64,000 nt of DNA from an uncultured Flavobacteriales bacterium (GTDB lineage Bacteria > Bacteroidota > Bacteroidia > Flavobacteriales > Weeksellaceae), in contig CALJKL010000079.1 in the NCBI GenBank assembly GCA_937973555.1, positions 15,778 through 79,777 on the forward strand, in the 5' to 3' direction. Position numbers and translations under genes: made by a program. Positions 33,943 to 43,235 of this stretch are shown here, piece by piece. Position 1 is the first letter of the stretch, and every line of letters begins with the position of its first letter. The notes below the pieces were generated by a model. The model was not told where the DNA came from. It searched no databases and was given only the letters and a program-made list of their open reading frames with translations.

Positions 33943-34929
33943 TTAATTAAAAATTCTAAAAATTCTCCAGCGCAAAACTGCATCCGTCAATAAAACAACC
34001 AAGGCCAACCAAAGAAAAACTCTAAAATATTCTTCGTAATTGTATATTTTATTGGTTTTTATGTTAGATTTTTCTAAATGGTTTATCTCATTATACACAT
34101 TTTGAAGACTTTCGTTAGAAGTAGCCCTATAATATTTACCTCCAGTTTTGGCGGCCATATCAGAAAGAGTAGCTTCATCAATTTGTACTTCCTGCTCAGA
34201 AAATTCTATCCCAAAAATTCCGGGCATAGGAAATGGAGCAATTCCATTAGATCCTATTCCTATTGTATAGACTTTTATGCCATAACTTCTCGCCATTTCT
34301 GCTGCTACAGCAGGGTCAATAGCATTCATTACATTGTTTTCACCATCAGACATCAGAATTACAATTTTAGATTTTGCCTTACTGTTTTTCAAATGATTAA
34401 CTGCTGTTAATAAACCCGTTCCCATGGCAGTTCCCGGATAATCATCAAAGTTAGGCGCAATGGCATCCAATTCGTCATACAATACTTGATAGTCTGTTGT
34501 TAAAGGCACTTTGGCAATAGCTTCACCCCAAAATTCCACCAAACCAATTCTATCTGAAGTTCTTTTTTTGATGAAATCTTTGGCAATTTTTTTGAGGGCT
34601 GTAATTCTGTCGGGGTCAAAATCCTTTGCCAACATACTCGGGGAAATATCTGCCGCAAGAATGATATCCATGCCTTTTGCATCATCCCTATCTTCCGTAA
34701 CGGTATATGTTCGGGGTCTTGCCAAAGCAATAATCAGGGAAGAAAGAATGATGTATTTGGTTATTTTCAATAATTTTTGAATCAGACTAAATCTTCCGGC
34801 TACAGACATATTTTTAATGCCGGGCACATTGACACCAAGCTTTTCCTCTCTGCTCAAATCCTTTATCAATAAAAGGATTAACAGCAAAAAAAGAAATAAA
34901 AAATAAGGACTGTAAAATTCAAAATTCAT
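33943..34929 (-). CDS. batA: BatA, von Willebrand factor A membrane protein
   Basis: A 328-residue paralogue of BatB with the same layout: N-terminal helices (about 8-22 and 55-70), a VWA domain with an intact adhesion site D94-I-S96-P-S98, then LTTDYQVL and LMSDGENNV, and a C-terminal helix near 308-322. It follows the BatD-like gene with a 1-base gap. Tandem VWA paralogues downstream of moxR and DUF58 are the defining feature of the bat operon. Confidence 0.9.
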   Translation of the reverse strand: MNFEFYSPYFLFLFLLLILLLIKDLSREEKLGVNVPGIKNMSVAGRFSLIQKLLKITKYIILSSLIIALARPRTYTVTEDRDDAKGMDIILAADISPSMLAKDFDPDRITALKKIAKDFIKKRTSDRIGLVEFWGEAIAKVPLTTDYQVLYDELDAIAPNFDDYPGTAMGTGLLTAVNHLKNSKAKSKIVILMSDGENNVMNAIDPAVAAEMARSYGIKVYTIGIGSNGIAPFPMPGIFGIEFSEQEVQIDEATLSDMAAKTGGKYYRATSNESLQNVYNEINHLEKSNIKTNKIYNYEEYFRVFLWLALVVLLTDAVLRWRIFRIFN

Positions 34930-34930
34930 C

Positions 34931-35842
34931 TTAATGCATCTCTCTTAAATGTTCTGCTTCTATATCTGCGGTAGAACGTTCTACAAAATCATATATTTTT
35001 TGAAAATCATCATTCATCATCTGCTGATTCGGGAAAATTTTGGCAAATTTCACCAAATCTCCTCTCAGAAAAATTTCCTCCACTATCTTTTCGTTTTCGA
35101 TAGAAATTTTATTGGTTTGCTTCATTACATCTATCAAATCGTCCGTCAACAAAACATCTGCAGGAATATGGTATTGTTGGGTTAAAAAACTTCTGGTGAT
35201 GTCTATCAACTCTACATAAAACATTCTAAAGTTCCCACTTTCCGCATATTTTTTCTTTTCAAGAGATTTCAATTCTGAAAGTGTTTGATGAACGGGATGC
35301 TCTTGTTTAAAGCTTTTCTTGAAAACACCATTTTTAAACAAACCAAGAAACAATAACAACGAGGCTAGAAATATCAAAAAGCCCAAAACATAAAATTTAT
35401 AAAGTTCCCAATAATCCTTCAAACCTAAATCAACCTGCTTATTGTTCATAATGTCGTTCATTTTATCGTTGGCGTTTGCAGGATTATACACCAAAACTTG
35501 ATACGGAATGGTTTTATAAATTTTGCCATTGACAGAAAACTCCAATTCGGGAATAGTAAATTTTCCTTCTTCAAAAACCTGAAATTCTATAGTTCTTGTA
35601 TAAAGGTCAAAAGTCTTTTTAATTTTATCAGAGGTCTCTTCAAAATGAAAAGGCAACAATTCGTTTTTCGGCATAGAAATAACGTCTCTGCCATGCAAAT
35701 TATTAATAGAAACTCTAAAAATTGTTTTTTCTCCCAAAGCAATTTTGTCTTTAGAAAGATTAGAAGAAAGCGTCTGAGAATAAGCCAAAACGCTTAAGAA
35801 CAAAAAGAAAAATATCTTTATTTTTTTTGAAATCAAATCCAT
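34931..35842 (-). CDS. BatD-like membrane protein of the bat operon
   Basis: A 303-residue protein with a signal peptide (about 1-22, ending LAYSQ). A short periplasmic beta-rich domain (about 25-140) resembles the N-terminal part of BatD (SKDKIALGEKTIFRVSINN). One membrane helix lies near 155-173, and an alpha-helical cytoplasmic tail follows. It sits between DUF58 and batA, where flavobacterial bat operons often carry an unnamed DUF4381-type protein. It is probably a partner in the Bat membrane complex. The name is descriptive because the family assignment is not certain. Confidence 0.7.
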   Translation of the reverse strand: MDLISKKIKIFFFLFLSVLAYSQTLSSNLSKDKIALGEKTIFRVSINNLHGRDVISMPKNELLPFHFEETSDKIKKTFDLYTRTIEFQVFEEGKFTIPELEFSVNGKIYKTIPYQVLVYNPANANDKMNDIMNNKQVDLGLKDYWELYKFYVLGFLIFLASLLLFLGLFKNGVFKKSFKQEHPVHQTLSELKSLEKKKYAESGNFRMFYVELIDITRSFLTQQYHIPADVLLTDDLIDVMKQTNKISIENEKIVEEIFLRGDLVKFAKIFPNQQMMNDDFQKIYDFVERSTADIEAEHLREMH

Positions 35843-35868
35843 TCTGTCAAATTAATTACCTCTTCTTT

Positions 35869-36732
35869 CTATTTTTTCTGAAAATAATGATACAATACTT
35901 TAGTATAATCCGCTTCCGGATTTAATTCTACAAAACTCGCCGAACTATTTTCAAAACGATCTTTTACCGATTTTAAATTTTGTTTCTGTGCCTCTGCGTA
36001 ATGATATCGCCACCTTTTATCAGAAGTGTTGACCCAAATCTGCTTTCCAGTTTCCACATCGCGAAACAAAGCATAGCCCACATCAGGAATTTCATTGTCT
36101 TTCTCATCGAAAACCCTTAAACCCAAAAGCTGATGTTTCTTAGAAGCGATTTTCAATAATTTATCATTAAAGTCATCAGCAAAATCCGAAAACAGAAAAG
36201 CCAAAGACTTCTTTTTGAAGACATGCATCATATACTCTAATGCGCTGTCTATATTGGCTTCTGCTTCTACATAATCAGCCATCAAAATATTAGAAATAAT
36301 GGCCAAAATATGTTTCCTGCCTTTCTGTGGTGGTATTACTTTATAGACTTTATCCGCAAACAAAATTAGGCCTACCTTATCGTTATTTCCCGTTGCGGAA
36401 AAACCCAAACTGGCACATATTTCCGCTACCAATTCACGTTTTAGTTGAACCTTTGTTCCGTAATTCATAGAAGCAGATATGTCTACCAAAAGCATCATGG
36501 TAAGCTCTCGCTCTTCTTCCATGATTTTCACATAAGGTTCGCGGAAACGAGCCGTTTTGTTCCAGTCAATTCTTCGGATGTCGTCGCCAAACTGATATTG
36601 ACGCACTTCTGCAAAGGTCATCCCCTGACCTTTAAAAGCACTATGATATTGCCCCATCAGCGTGTTTTCCGTACGCTTTCGGGTACGGATTTCTATCTGT
36701 TTTACTTTTTTGACAATATCTTTTATCTGCAT
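35869..36732 (-). CDS. DUF58 domain protein
   Basis: A 287-residue cytoplasmic VWA-related protein. It has the DUF58 signature GQGMTFAEVRQYQFGDDIRRIDW (the GDDIRRIDW part near 49-57), an adhesion-type D-I-S-A-S motif (VDISASMNYG) and FLFSDFADDF. DUF58 proteins pair with MoxR ATPases and are thought to act as adaptors for them. The gene is 15 bases downstream of moxR in the same operon. Confidence 0.9.
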   Translation of the reverse strand: MQIKDIVKKVKQIEIRTRKRTENTLMGQYHSAFKGQGMTFAEVRQYQFGDDIRRIDWNKTARFREPYVKIMEEERELTMMLLVDISASMNYGTKVQLKRELVAEICASLGFSATGNNDKVGLILFADKVYKVIPPQKGRKHILAIISNILMADYVEAEANIDSALEYMMHVFKKKSLAFLFSDFADDFNDKLLKIASKKHQLLGLRVFDEKDNEIPDVGYALFRDVETGKQIWVNTSDKRWRYHYAEAQKQNLKSVKDRFENSSASFVELNPEADYTKVLYHYFQKK

Positions 36733-36747
36733 TTCCGCTAATATCTA

Positions 36748-37752
36748 TTAAGGTGCCTGAACTTTCCCTAAAATTTTATCAACAATTTCATCTGCATCTA
36801 CATCTTCTGCCTCTGCTTCGAAACTTAATCCAATTCTATGTCTTAAGACATCTTTGGCAATGGCTTTTACGTCTTCAGGAATCACAAATGCTCTTCCTTT
36901 TAGGAATGCAAAAGCTCTAGAAGCAATGGCTAAATTGATAGACGCCCTTGGCGAAGCCCCAAAACTGATGTAGTTTTTCAGTTCAGAAAGTCCATATTTT
37001 TCAGGAAAACGAGTAGCAAAAACCATATCCAGAATATATTTTTCTATTTTTTCATCCAAATAAATTTGATTGATGATTTTCTTGGCTTCCACAATTTGTT
37101 CTAAAGAAATGACGGGTTTTATCTGCGGAATATCTTGGGTAGAAACCATCTTCATTACCTTTCTTTCTTCCTCAAATTCTGGGTAGTCTATTTTGCATTT
37201 CAGCATGAAACGGTCGGTTTGTGCTTCCGGCAACAGGTATGTTCCTTCTTGGTCAATTGGATTTTGAGTCGCTAACACCAAAAAAGGCGTTGGCAATTTC
37301 ATGGTCTCATCCCCAATGGTGACCTGCTTCTCTTGCATCACCTCTAGTAGTGCAGATTGTACTTTGGCAGGCGCTCTGTTGATTTCATCCGCCAAAACAA
37401 AGTTGGCAAAAACAGGTCCTTTTTTGATGGAAAAATCGTTTTCCTTCACATTGTAAATTTGGGTACCAATAACGTCTGCCGGCAACAAATCTGGGGTAAA
37501 TTGTATTCTGGAAAACTGCCCATGCACTGCTTCGGAGAGCGTTTTAATCGCAAGGGTTTTCGCCAAACCCGGCACTCCTTCTAACAATACATGTCCATTT
37601 CCCAATAAACCAATCAAAAGACGGTCTACCATATATTCTTGACCAATAATAGCACGATTGATTTCTTGTTTTAAAAGGGAAAAATAAACGTTTTGTTCTT
37701 TTACTTTTTCGTTGAGTAACTTTATTTCTTCAGCCTGATTGAGTTCTTGCAT
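36748..37752 (-). CDS. moxR: MoxR-family AAA+ ATPase
   Basis: A 334-residue AAA+ ATPase that heads the bat operon. Walker A is GVPGLAKT (59-66), Walker B with sensor is LADEINRAPAKVQSALLEVM (acidic pair in ADEINR), and sensor 1 is LATQNPIDQEGTY. A C-terminal lid follows with SPRASINLAIASRAFAF. MoxR proteins act as chaperone-like activators of VWA partner proteins, here probably BatA/BatB and DUF58. The start ATG at 37752 opens a 228-base divergent gap to the DinB-like gene. Confidence 0.92.
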   Translation of the reverse strand: MQELNQAEEIKLLNEKVKEQNVYFSLLKQEINRAIIGQEYMVDRLLIGLLGNGHVLLEGVPGLAKTLAIKTLSEAVHGQFSRIQFTPDLLPADVIGTQIYNVKENDFSIKKGPVFANFVLADEINRAPAKVQSALLEVMQEKQVTIGDETMKLPTPFLVLATQNPIDQEGTYLLPEAQTDRFMLKCKIDYPEFEEERKVMKMVSTQDIPQIKPVISLEQIVEAKKIINQIYLDEKIEKYILDMVFATRFPEKYGLSELKNYISFGASPRASINLAIASRAFAFLKGRAFVIPEDVKAIAKDVLRHRIGLSFEAEAEDVDADEIVDKILGKVQAP

Positions 37753-37951
37753 AATTTTTGAAAAATTAGAGTGTAAATTTCTTCATTTTCATGGAATTTT
37801 CATCATAATAACTTCCAAATTTTGGTTAAAATTTGTTAAAAACAGAAGAATGGGAAGATATTTCTACACAAATTTCAGAAATTTCGAAGAATTTCTAAAA
37901 ATAAACACCAAAAAAACGGTGAAAAACAATGCTTTCTGAAGGAGGTTTTTG

Positions 37952-37959
37952 TATTTTTG
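37952..37959 (+). promoter_or_regulatory. -7 element before the DinB-like gene
   Basis: TATTTTTG (TAnnTTTG) ends 21 bases before the ATG at 37981. No -33 TTG at the right distance. Confidence 0.4.
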
Positions 37960-37980
37960 GAGATTAAATTTTTATCATAA

Positions 37981-38451
37981 ATGAATACGCATTTTCAAAA
38001 TCATAGAACGGTTAGAAAAAACCTTTTAAATATACTGAAAAATACTTCCCATAAAGATTTATTGGCCATCCCAGATGGCTTCAACAATAACATCTACTGG
38101 AACATCGCGCATTGTGTGGCCACCCAACAATTATTATGCTATTACTTGAGCGGAAATCCCTTTAGAATAGACAAATATTGGGTAGATACATACAAAAAAG
38201 GCACGCTTCCTAATCTGGATGTTTCAGAAACGGAAGTAGAAGACTTGGGTTTCCTTTTGATTGAAACTTCAAAAATATTGATGAAGGATTATGATGACAG
38301 TTTTTTCCCGGATTATACCGCCTATACCACCAGTTTTGGGGTTGATTTGAAAAACATTCAAGATGCCATTATCTTCAATAATATGCACGAGAGCCTTCAT
38401 TATGGATATATTTTGGCACAGAAAAGAGCATTAATGGGAGAACAGTTTTAG
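37981..38451 (+). CDS. DinB-like four-helix metal-binding protein
   Basis: A 156-residue protein with the DinB/YfiT-type pattern: a first histidine in YWNIAHCVATQ (near 44) and a second pair in NNMHESLHYGYI near the C-terminus. This fits a mononuclear metal site in a four-helix bundle. Members range from bacillithiol- and mycothiol-dependent enzymes to proteins with no known activity. The thiol cofactor or substrate here is unknown. It is separated from rlmB by an AAGT-type repeat. Confidence 0.75.
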   Translation: MNTHFQNHRTVRKNLLNILKNTSHKDLLAIPDGFNNNIYWNIAHCVATQQLLCYYLSGNPFRIDKYWVDTYKKGTLPNLDVSETEVEDLGFLLIETSKILMKDYDDSFFPDYTAYTTSFGVDLKNIQDAIIFNNMHESLHYGYILAQKRALMGEQF

Positions 38452-38518
38452 AAAGGACGAAGGACAAGGTTAGAAGTAAAAAGTAAAATTTTAAAAAGTA
38501 CGAAGTTGAAGTACAAAA
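38452..38518 (+). repeat. AAGT-type degenerate repeat, copy 4
   Basis: The gap between the DinB-like gene and rlmB is built of words such as AAGTAAAAAGTAAAA and AAGTACGAAGTTGAAGTAC. It has the same style and orientation to flanking genes as the copies at 15766, 17643 and 27991. Confidence 0.5.
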
Positions 38519-38545
38519 TCATACGTTATTAAAAAATTAGAAATA

Positions 38546-39361
38546 TTGAAAGATTTTCAAAATAAATACAATTCCGGGAGAGACAGAAAATTCTCATCAA
38601 GAAACCACAATCAAGAGTCTAAAAACTCTGAAAAAGAAGATTTCATTTTTGGGTTAAGACCTGTAATGGAAGCCATTGAAGCAGGGAAAACCATTGACAA
38701 AATATTTGTACAAGGAGGCTTGCAAGGCGACATCTATGCAGACCTGAAAAAGCTTTTGAAGAAATACAACATAAGACCCAATACCGTTCCGGTAGAAAAA
38801 CTAAATCGTTTCACAAGAAAAAACCACCAGGGTGTTGTAGCATTTATCTCAGAAATTCCGTTCTATAAAATTGAGGACTTATTGCCTCAAATTTTTGAAG
38901 AAGGAAAAGTGCCTTTTATATTGATTCTGGATCGATTGACAGACGTAAGAAACTTTGGTGCTATTGCCAGAACAGCAGAATGCGTAGGCATAGATGCTAT
39001 TGTGATCCCGGACAAAGGAGCAGCACCTATTAATTCTGACGCTATCAAAACCTCAGCAGGAGCTTTATACAATGTAAAAATTTGTAAAGAAAACAATCTG
39101 GCACATGTAGTAGATTTTCTTCAACAATCTGGGGTAGTTGTTTTTGCGGCGACCGAAAAAGCTGAAAAAATGATTTACGATGCCAACTTTACAGAACCTT
39201 GCGCCATTGTTATGGGGAATGAAGAGACTGGGATTTCTAAAGAAGTATTACACCATGCAGACGAAAAAATAAAATTGCCCATTACCGGAAAAACACAAAG
39301 TTTGAATGTTTCTGTAGCATGTGGGGCCATCCTTTATGAGGCAGTAAGACAAAAAATTTAA
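38546..39361 (+). CDS. rlmB: 23S rRNA (guanosine-2'-O)-methyltransferase RlmB family
   Basis: A SpoU/TrmH-family (SPOUT) ribose methyltransferase that uses SAM to modify the 23S rRNA peptidyl-transferase loop. The 271-residue protein has a basic N-terminal extension (about 1-30), the substrate-binding domain (FIFGLRPVMEAIEAG), and the three knot motifs: LDRLTDVRNFGAIARTAE, IVMGNEETGIS and SLNVSVACGAILYEA. The start is TTG at 38546; no in-frame ATG exists before the conserved FIFGLRPV block except far downstream. It heads a plus-strand run to the YfhO and glycosyltransferase genes. Confidence 0.9.
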   Translation: MKDFQNKYNSGRDRKFSSRNHNQESKNSEKEDFIFGLRPVMEAIEAGKTIDKIFVQGGLQGDIYADLKKLLKKYNIRPNTVPVEKLNRFTRKNHQGVVAFISEIPFYKIEDLLPQIFEEGKVPFILILDRLTDVRNFGAIARTAECVGIDAIVIPDKGAAPINSDAIKTSAGALYNVKICKENNLAHVVDFLQQSGVVVFAATEKAEKMIYDANFTEPCAIVMGNEETGISKEVLHHADEKIKLPITGKTQSLNVSVACGAILYEAVRQKI

Positions 39362-39404
39362 TTAAGCAGCGCAATCTGCATCAAATCAAAATAAATCAAA
39401 AAAA

Positions 39405-40451
39405 ATGAAAAAAATCACAGCCATAGCACTGATTTCCATAGCATTAATTTCTTGTAAAAAAGAAACCAAAACGATTACCAAAACAGATCCTAAAACAGGA
39501 AAAACGATTACCGTAGAAGTTCCGGCAGAAGAAACAGCAAAAGCAGAAAACGCTGCCATTAAAGATTCTTTGGGGATTTACAAAGTCAATTTTAAATTAA
39601 AAAAAGGAAAAACATATCCTTTTACCACCTATCAAAGAGACTTGCAAACCATATCCAACGGTACTCAATCTGTTACCGGAACCAACGAATCTACAGACGA
39701 AATGACCTTTACGGTAGATGGCATTGACGCAAAAGGAAACTATGACCTTTCCATGATTTTGGTAGGAAAAAGAATGCAGGCTACTTCGCAAGGTAAAACC
39801 GCTTCTATTGACACCAAAGGAACTGCGCCTACAGAGCCTCAACAAAAATTTATGTGGGCGGTACAAAAAGCCCAAACCGGAAATAAACTGTTCATTAAAA
39901 TGGACAAATCCGGGAAAATACTTTCCATCAAAGGATTTGAACCTATTTACAAAAAGATTGAATCAGCGGCTCTTTCGGTGATAAAAGATGCAGCTCAAAC
40001 CAAAAATTTCATGGAAGGTTTTAAAAAAGGGTTTAATGAAAAATTCCTGAAGGAAGAATTCGGGAAAAACATCAATATCCTTCCTACCAAAGGCGTTAAA
40101 ATAGGAGAAAGCTGGAACGATACTCAAAATGTAACACCTGACGGAAGCGTAAAAATTTCTACCACCTATACTTTAAAAAGTGTTGACAATGGAATTGCTG
40201 AAATTGCCATTAAAGGCGGTATCCCAAGAAAAGCCAATACCCAATCTAAAAATGGCTTAACCCATTCTCTTAGTCTGGAAGGTACCCAAACCGGAACCAT
40301 AAAACTAGATGCCAACACAGGATGGATTTTGGGTTCGAAACTTCAACTAAACTCTACGGAAAAGGAAAGCCTTACCGACGGAAAACAGTCTCAAAGCATG
40401 ACTAAAAAGTCTAATTCACTGGTATCTATTAATCCTAACTATAAGTTTTAA
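39405..40451 (+). CDS. Conserved lipoprotein (DUF6263-like)
   Basis: A 348-residue lipoprotein with a signal ending in the lipobox LISC (Cys17). A Lys/Thr-rich linker (about 18-45) precedes a large beta-rich domain with strand words such as YPFTTYQRDLQT and GSVKISTTYTLKSV. It resembles DUF6263-type proteins of Bacteroidota, which have no known function; the assignment is from recall and moderate. The gene lies 43 bases after rlmB and 3 bases before the DUF4834 gene, so all are likely co-transcribed. Confidence 0.7.
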   Translation: MKKITAIALISIALISCKKETKTITKTDPKTGKTITVEVPAEETAKAENAAIKDSLGIYKVNFKLKKGKTYPFTTYQRDLQTISNGTQSVTGTNESTDEMTFTVDGIDAKGNYDLSMILVGKRMQATSQGKTASIDTKGTAPTEPQQKFMWAVQKAQTGNKLFIKMDKSGKILSIKGFEPIYKKIESAALSVIKDAAQTKNFMEGFKKGFNEKFLKEEFGKNINILPTKGVKIGESWNDTQNVTPDGSVKISTTYTLKSVDNGIAEIAIKGGIPRKANTQSKNGLTHSLSLEGTQTGTIKLDANTGWILGSKLQLNSTEKESLTDGKQSQSMTKKSNSLVSINPNYKF

Positions 40452-40454
40452 AAA

Positions 40455-40682
40455 ATGGGTTTGATAAAGTTTATCATAGAATCTATTCTTCTCACGATTA
40501 TCATCTTCTTTGTTTGGAATATCCTGAAAAGGATGTTTTTCAATGCTTTTTATAAAAATTTTCCAGGACTTAATCCCAAAAACACCCAAAGTGCCCAGCA
40601 GAACCCTAAAAAAGATAAGGTAAACTGGGACGCCGAAACAGTGGATTATGAAGAGGTGAAAGAAGAAAAAAATACAAAATAG
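40455..40682 (+). CDS. DUF4834-type small membrane protein
   Basis: A 75-residue protein with one N-terminal membrane helix (about 3-24) followed by a basic then acidic tail with PKKDKVNWDAETVDYEEV. That tail pattern, ending in a D/E-Y-E-E-V-like motif, fits the DUF4834 family seen only in Bacteroidota. The function is unknown. It is coupled tightly to the lipoprotein gene and precedes the YfhO gene by 21 bases. Confidence 0.72.
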   Translation: MGLIKFIIESILLTIIIFFVWNILKRMFFNAFYKNFPGLNPKNTQSAQQNPKKDKVNWDAETVDYEEVKEEKNTK

Positions 40683-40703
40683 CCATAAATTGATTTTATA
40701 AAA

Positions 40704-43235
40704 ATGAATTTTAAAAATAAAAACCTGATTTTCGCAGCCATCAGTTTGGCCGTTTTATTGGTGCTTTCGGTGCTCTATGCCAACCCGGTTATCATGGGGA
40801 AACAACTTTTGCAACATGACATTGTGCAATACAAAGGTGGAGCAAAAGAACTGCTGGATTACAGAGCCACCAACGGAAAAGAAACCTACTGGAGTGATGC
40901 CATGTTTGGCGGAATGCCTACTTACCAATCTGGTGCGCAGTTCAGAGGAGACATCATCAAAAAAGTGGATGAGGCATTAAACTTCTTGCCGAAGCCTGCT
41001 AATTTTATCTTTTTGCTTTTTGCAGGATTTTTCCTTTTGGGTCAGGTCGTTACCCGAAACTGGAAATACGCACTTCTGGGCGCCACGTTCTTCGGGCTTT
41101 CTACTTATTTTTATATCATTATCGCTGCCGGGCACAACGGGAAAGTAGCCACCTTGGTGTATTTTGCTCCGCTATTGGCGGGGATTCTTTTGGTCTATAT
41201 TCGCAAAAAATATATCCTTGGCTTCATCGTCACGGCCCTTTTTATGGGGCTTCAGATTGCTACCAATCACCCACAGATGACCTACTACCTTTTCTTAGCG
41301 TTAGGCTTTTTATTCTTGTCTGAGTTGATAAGAGCCGCAATGGGAAAAACTGAATGGAAACATTTTTTAATTTCTTCGGGAGTTCTTGGATTCGCGATGA
41401 TTTTAGGAGTTGGAATGAATTCTCAAAGGCTTTTGGCCAATGCAGAATATGTGAAAGAAACCGTAAGAGGGAAACAAATCCTGAAATCTGCCCACAACGC
41501 TTCGGACAGTGAAGGAATGAATAAAGATGAAATCCTGAACTGGAGTTATGGCAAACTAGAAACCCTGAACCTTTTTATTCCGAGATTGATGGGCGGTGCC
41601 AGTGATGAAAAAGGCTCTGATGAGATGATGAAAAAAGTACAAGAATTGGTACAGGAAAACGTGACTTCACAACAAGAATACGACCAGATTTCTAAAGGTT
41701 TTGGCGGAAGCCTTACCTATTGGGGAGACCAACCGGGGACTTCAGGACCGGCATATCAAGGGGCGGTGGTTATCTTCTTGGCGATTCTAGGATTTTTCTT
41801 AGGCTGGAAAAAATACCGTTATTGGATTTTAGGCGCATCCGTTTTATCAATTTTATTGGCATGGGGCAGCCATTTTATGCCTTTGTCTGATTTGTTCATC
41901 AAATACGTGCCGATGTACGACAAATTCAGGGCTCCTTCTTCTATATTGGTAGTAGTAGAATTATTGTTCCCTTTGATAGGAATTATTGGCTTGTATAGAT
42001 TCTTTAACGATGAAAGCCTTGAAGAAGAAAAGAAACAAAACATATTATTATACGTAAGTGGTGCTGTTTTGGGCATTACCTTGCTTTTGGTTTTATTTGG
42101 AAAAGACCTATTGGGTTTTGCAACTGACAATGAAAAGGCTTATCTGCCCCCCTATTTGTTAGATTATTTCATTGGAGAGCGTTTCACGATGTTCAGAATA
42201 GACGCCATCAAAGCCATCATTTATGTTTTGATTACCGCATTGGTGATGTATTTTGGCTTGAAAAAGAAAATTTCTCAAAACATTGTTCTTGTGGTCATTG
42301 GTTTAGTGAGTCTGTTTGATTTATGGACGGTAAACAAACGTTACCTTAACAATGATAATTTCGTAGACAAAGCCTTTGCAGAAAAACCTTTTATTTCTGA
42401 AAACTCCGAGTATTTGGCGGGCAAAGCAGGCGAAAATGAACTTTTGAACGACCTTATTTCCCGAACCAACATGAACAAGGTTTTGGAGACCATTACCGAA
42501 AAAGACAAAACGCATTATCGCATTTTCAATACCCTTTTGGGAACTTTTGGCGAAACCAATACTTCTTATTACAAAGCTTCTGTAGGAGGCTACCACGCAG
42601 TGAAATTAAGAAGATATGACGACCTCATCAACCGTTATTTTTCTCCGGGAGACCAAGTGAAAACGCCTAGAATATTGAACATGCTCAATGCCAAATATTG
42701 GGTAGTGGGAGACTTGCAAAATCCTAAAGTGATGCCAAACACCATTGCCAATGGAAATGCATGGTTTGTGTCGGATGTAAAATTCGTGAAAACTCCGAAT
42801 GAGGAACTAGAAGAAATTGGCAATGTAGACACTAAAAAAACGGCGGTTATCAATGCTGAAGACCAAAAATATTTTGAAGGCAAAAATCTGGCAGCAGATT
42901 CTACTGCATTCTTGGATTTGACAAAATACCAAGCCAACGAATTGGAATTCAAAACCCAATCTAAGACCCCTCAATTGGCCGTCTTCTCAGAAATTTACTA
43001 TCCAAAAGGTTGGAAAATGTTTTTAGATGATAAAGAAGTTCCTTACATCAAAGCAGACTACTTGTTGAGGGCCGTTTATGTACCTGCAGGAAACCATCAA
43101 GTTAAAATGGTTTTTGAACCTGCAGTGATTGAAAAAGGAAAAATGATTTCTTTATTGGCTTTCGGACTGTTTGTTTTATTGAGCATTGGTGGAATTTATT
43201 TCTTAACCCGAAAAAAAGAAAATTCGGCAGCCTAA
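40704..43235 (+). CDS. YfhO family membrane protein
   Basis: An 843-residue polytopic membrane protein of the YfhO/GT-C-like group. The first half has about ten hydrophobic helices with a conserved luminal loop (HDIVQYKGGAKELLDYR, then YWSDAMFGGMPTY). A C-terminal globular region (about 560-810) contains NMLNAKYWVVGD and ends in a final helix before the RKKE tail. In Gram-positives YfhO glycosylates lipoteichoic acid; here it probably acts on a surface glycolipid or polysaccharide. Its TAA overlaps the ATG of the glycosyltransferase by one base, which supports a joint role. Confidence 0.87.
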   Translation: MNFKNKNLIFAAISLAVLLVLSVLYANPVIMGKQLLQHDIVQYKGGAKELLDYRATNGKETYWSDAMFGGMPTYQSGAQFRGDIIKKVDEALNFLPKPANFIFLLFAGFFLLGQVVTRNWKYALLGATFFGLSTYFYIIIAAGHNGKVATLVYFAPLLAGILLVYIRKKYILGFIVTALFMGLQIATNHPQMTYYLFLALGFLFLSELIRAAMGKTEWKHFLISSGVLGFAMILGVGMNSQRLLANAEYVKETVRGKQILKSAHNASDSEGMNKDEILNWSYGKLETLNLFIPRLMGGASDEKGSDEMMKKVQELVQENVTSQQEYDQISKGFGGSLTYWGDQPGTSGPAYQGAVVIFLAILGFFLGWKKYRYWILGASVLSILLAWGSHFMPLSDLFIKYVPMYDKFRAPSSILVVVELLFPLIGIIGLYRFFNDESLEEEKKQNILLYVSGAVLGITLLLVLFGKDLLGFATDNEKAYLPPYLLDYFIGERFTMFRIDAIKAIIYVLITALVMYFGLKKKISQNIVLVVIGLVSLFDLWTVNKRYLNNDNFVDKAFAEKPFISENSEYLAGKAGENELLNDLISRTNMNKVLETITEKDKTHYRIFNTLLGTFGETNTSYYKASVGGYHAVKLRRYDDLINRYFSPGDQVKTPRILNMLNAKYWVVGDLQNPKVMPNTIANGNAWFVSDVKFVKTPNEELEEIGNVDTKKTAVINAEDQKYFEGKNLAADSTAFLDLTKYQANELEFKTQSKTPQLAVFSEIYYPKGWKMFLDDKEVPYIKADYLLRAVYVPAGNHQVKMVFEPAVIEKGKMISLLAFGLFVLLSIGGIYFLTRKKENSAA

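Noticed and set aside
37739..37939. 66-codon plus-strand frame overlapping the moxR start
   Set aside because: Lies over the moxR 5' end and non-coding gap, with no ribosome site or recognisable sequence.
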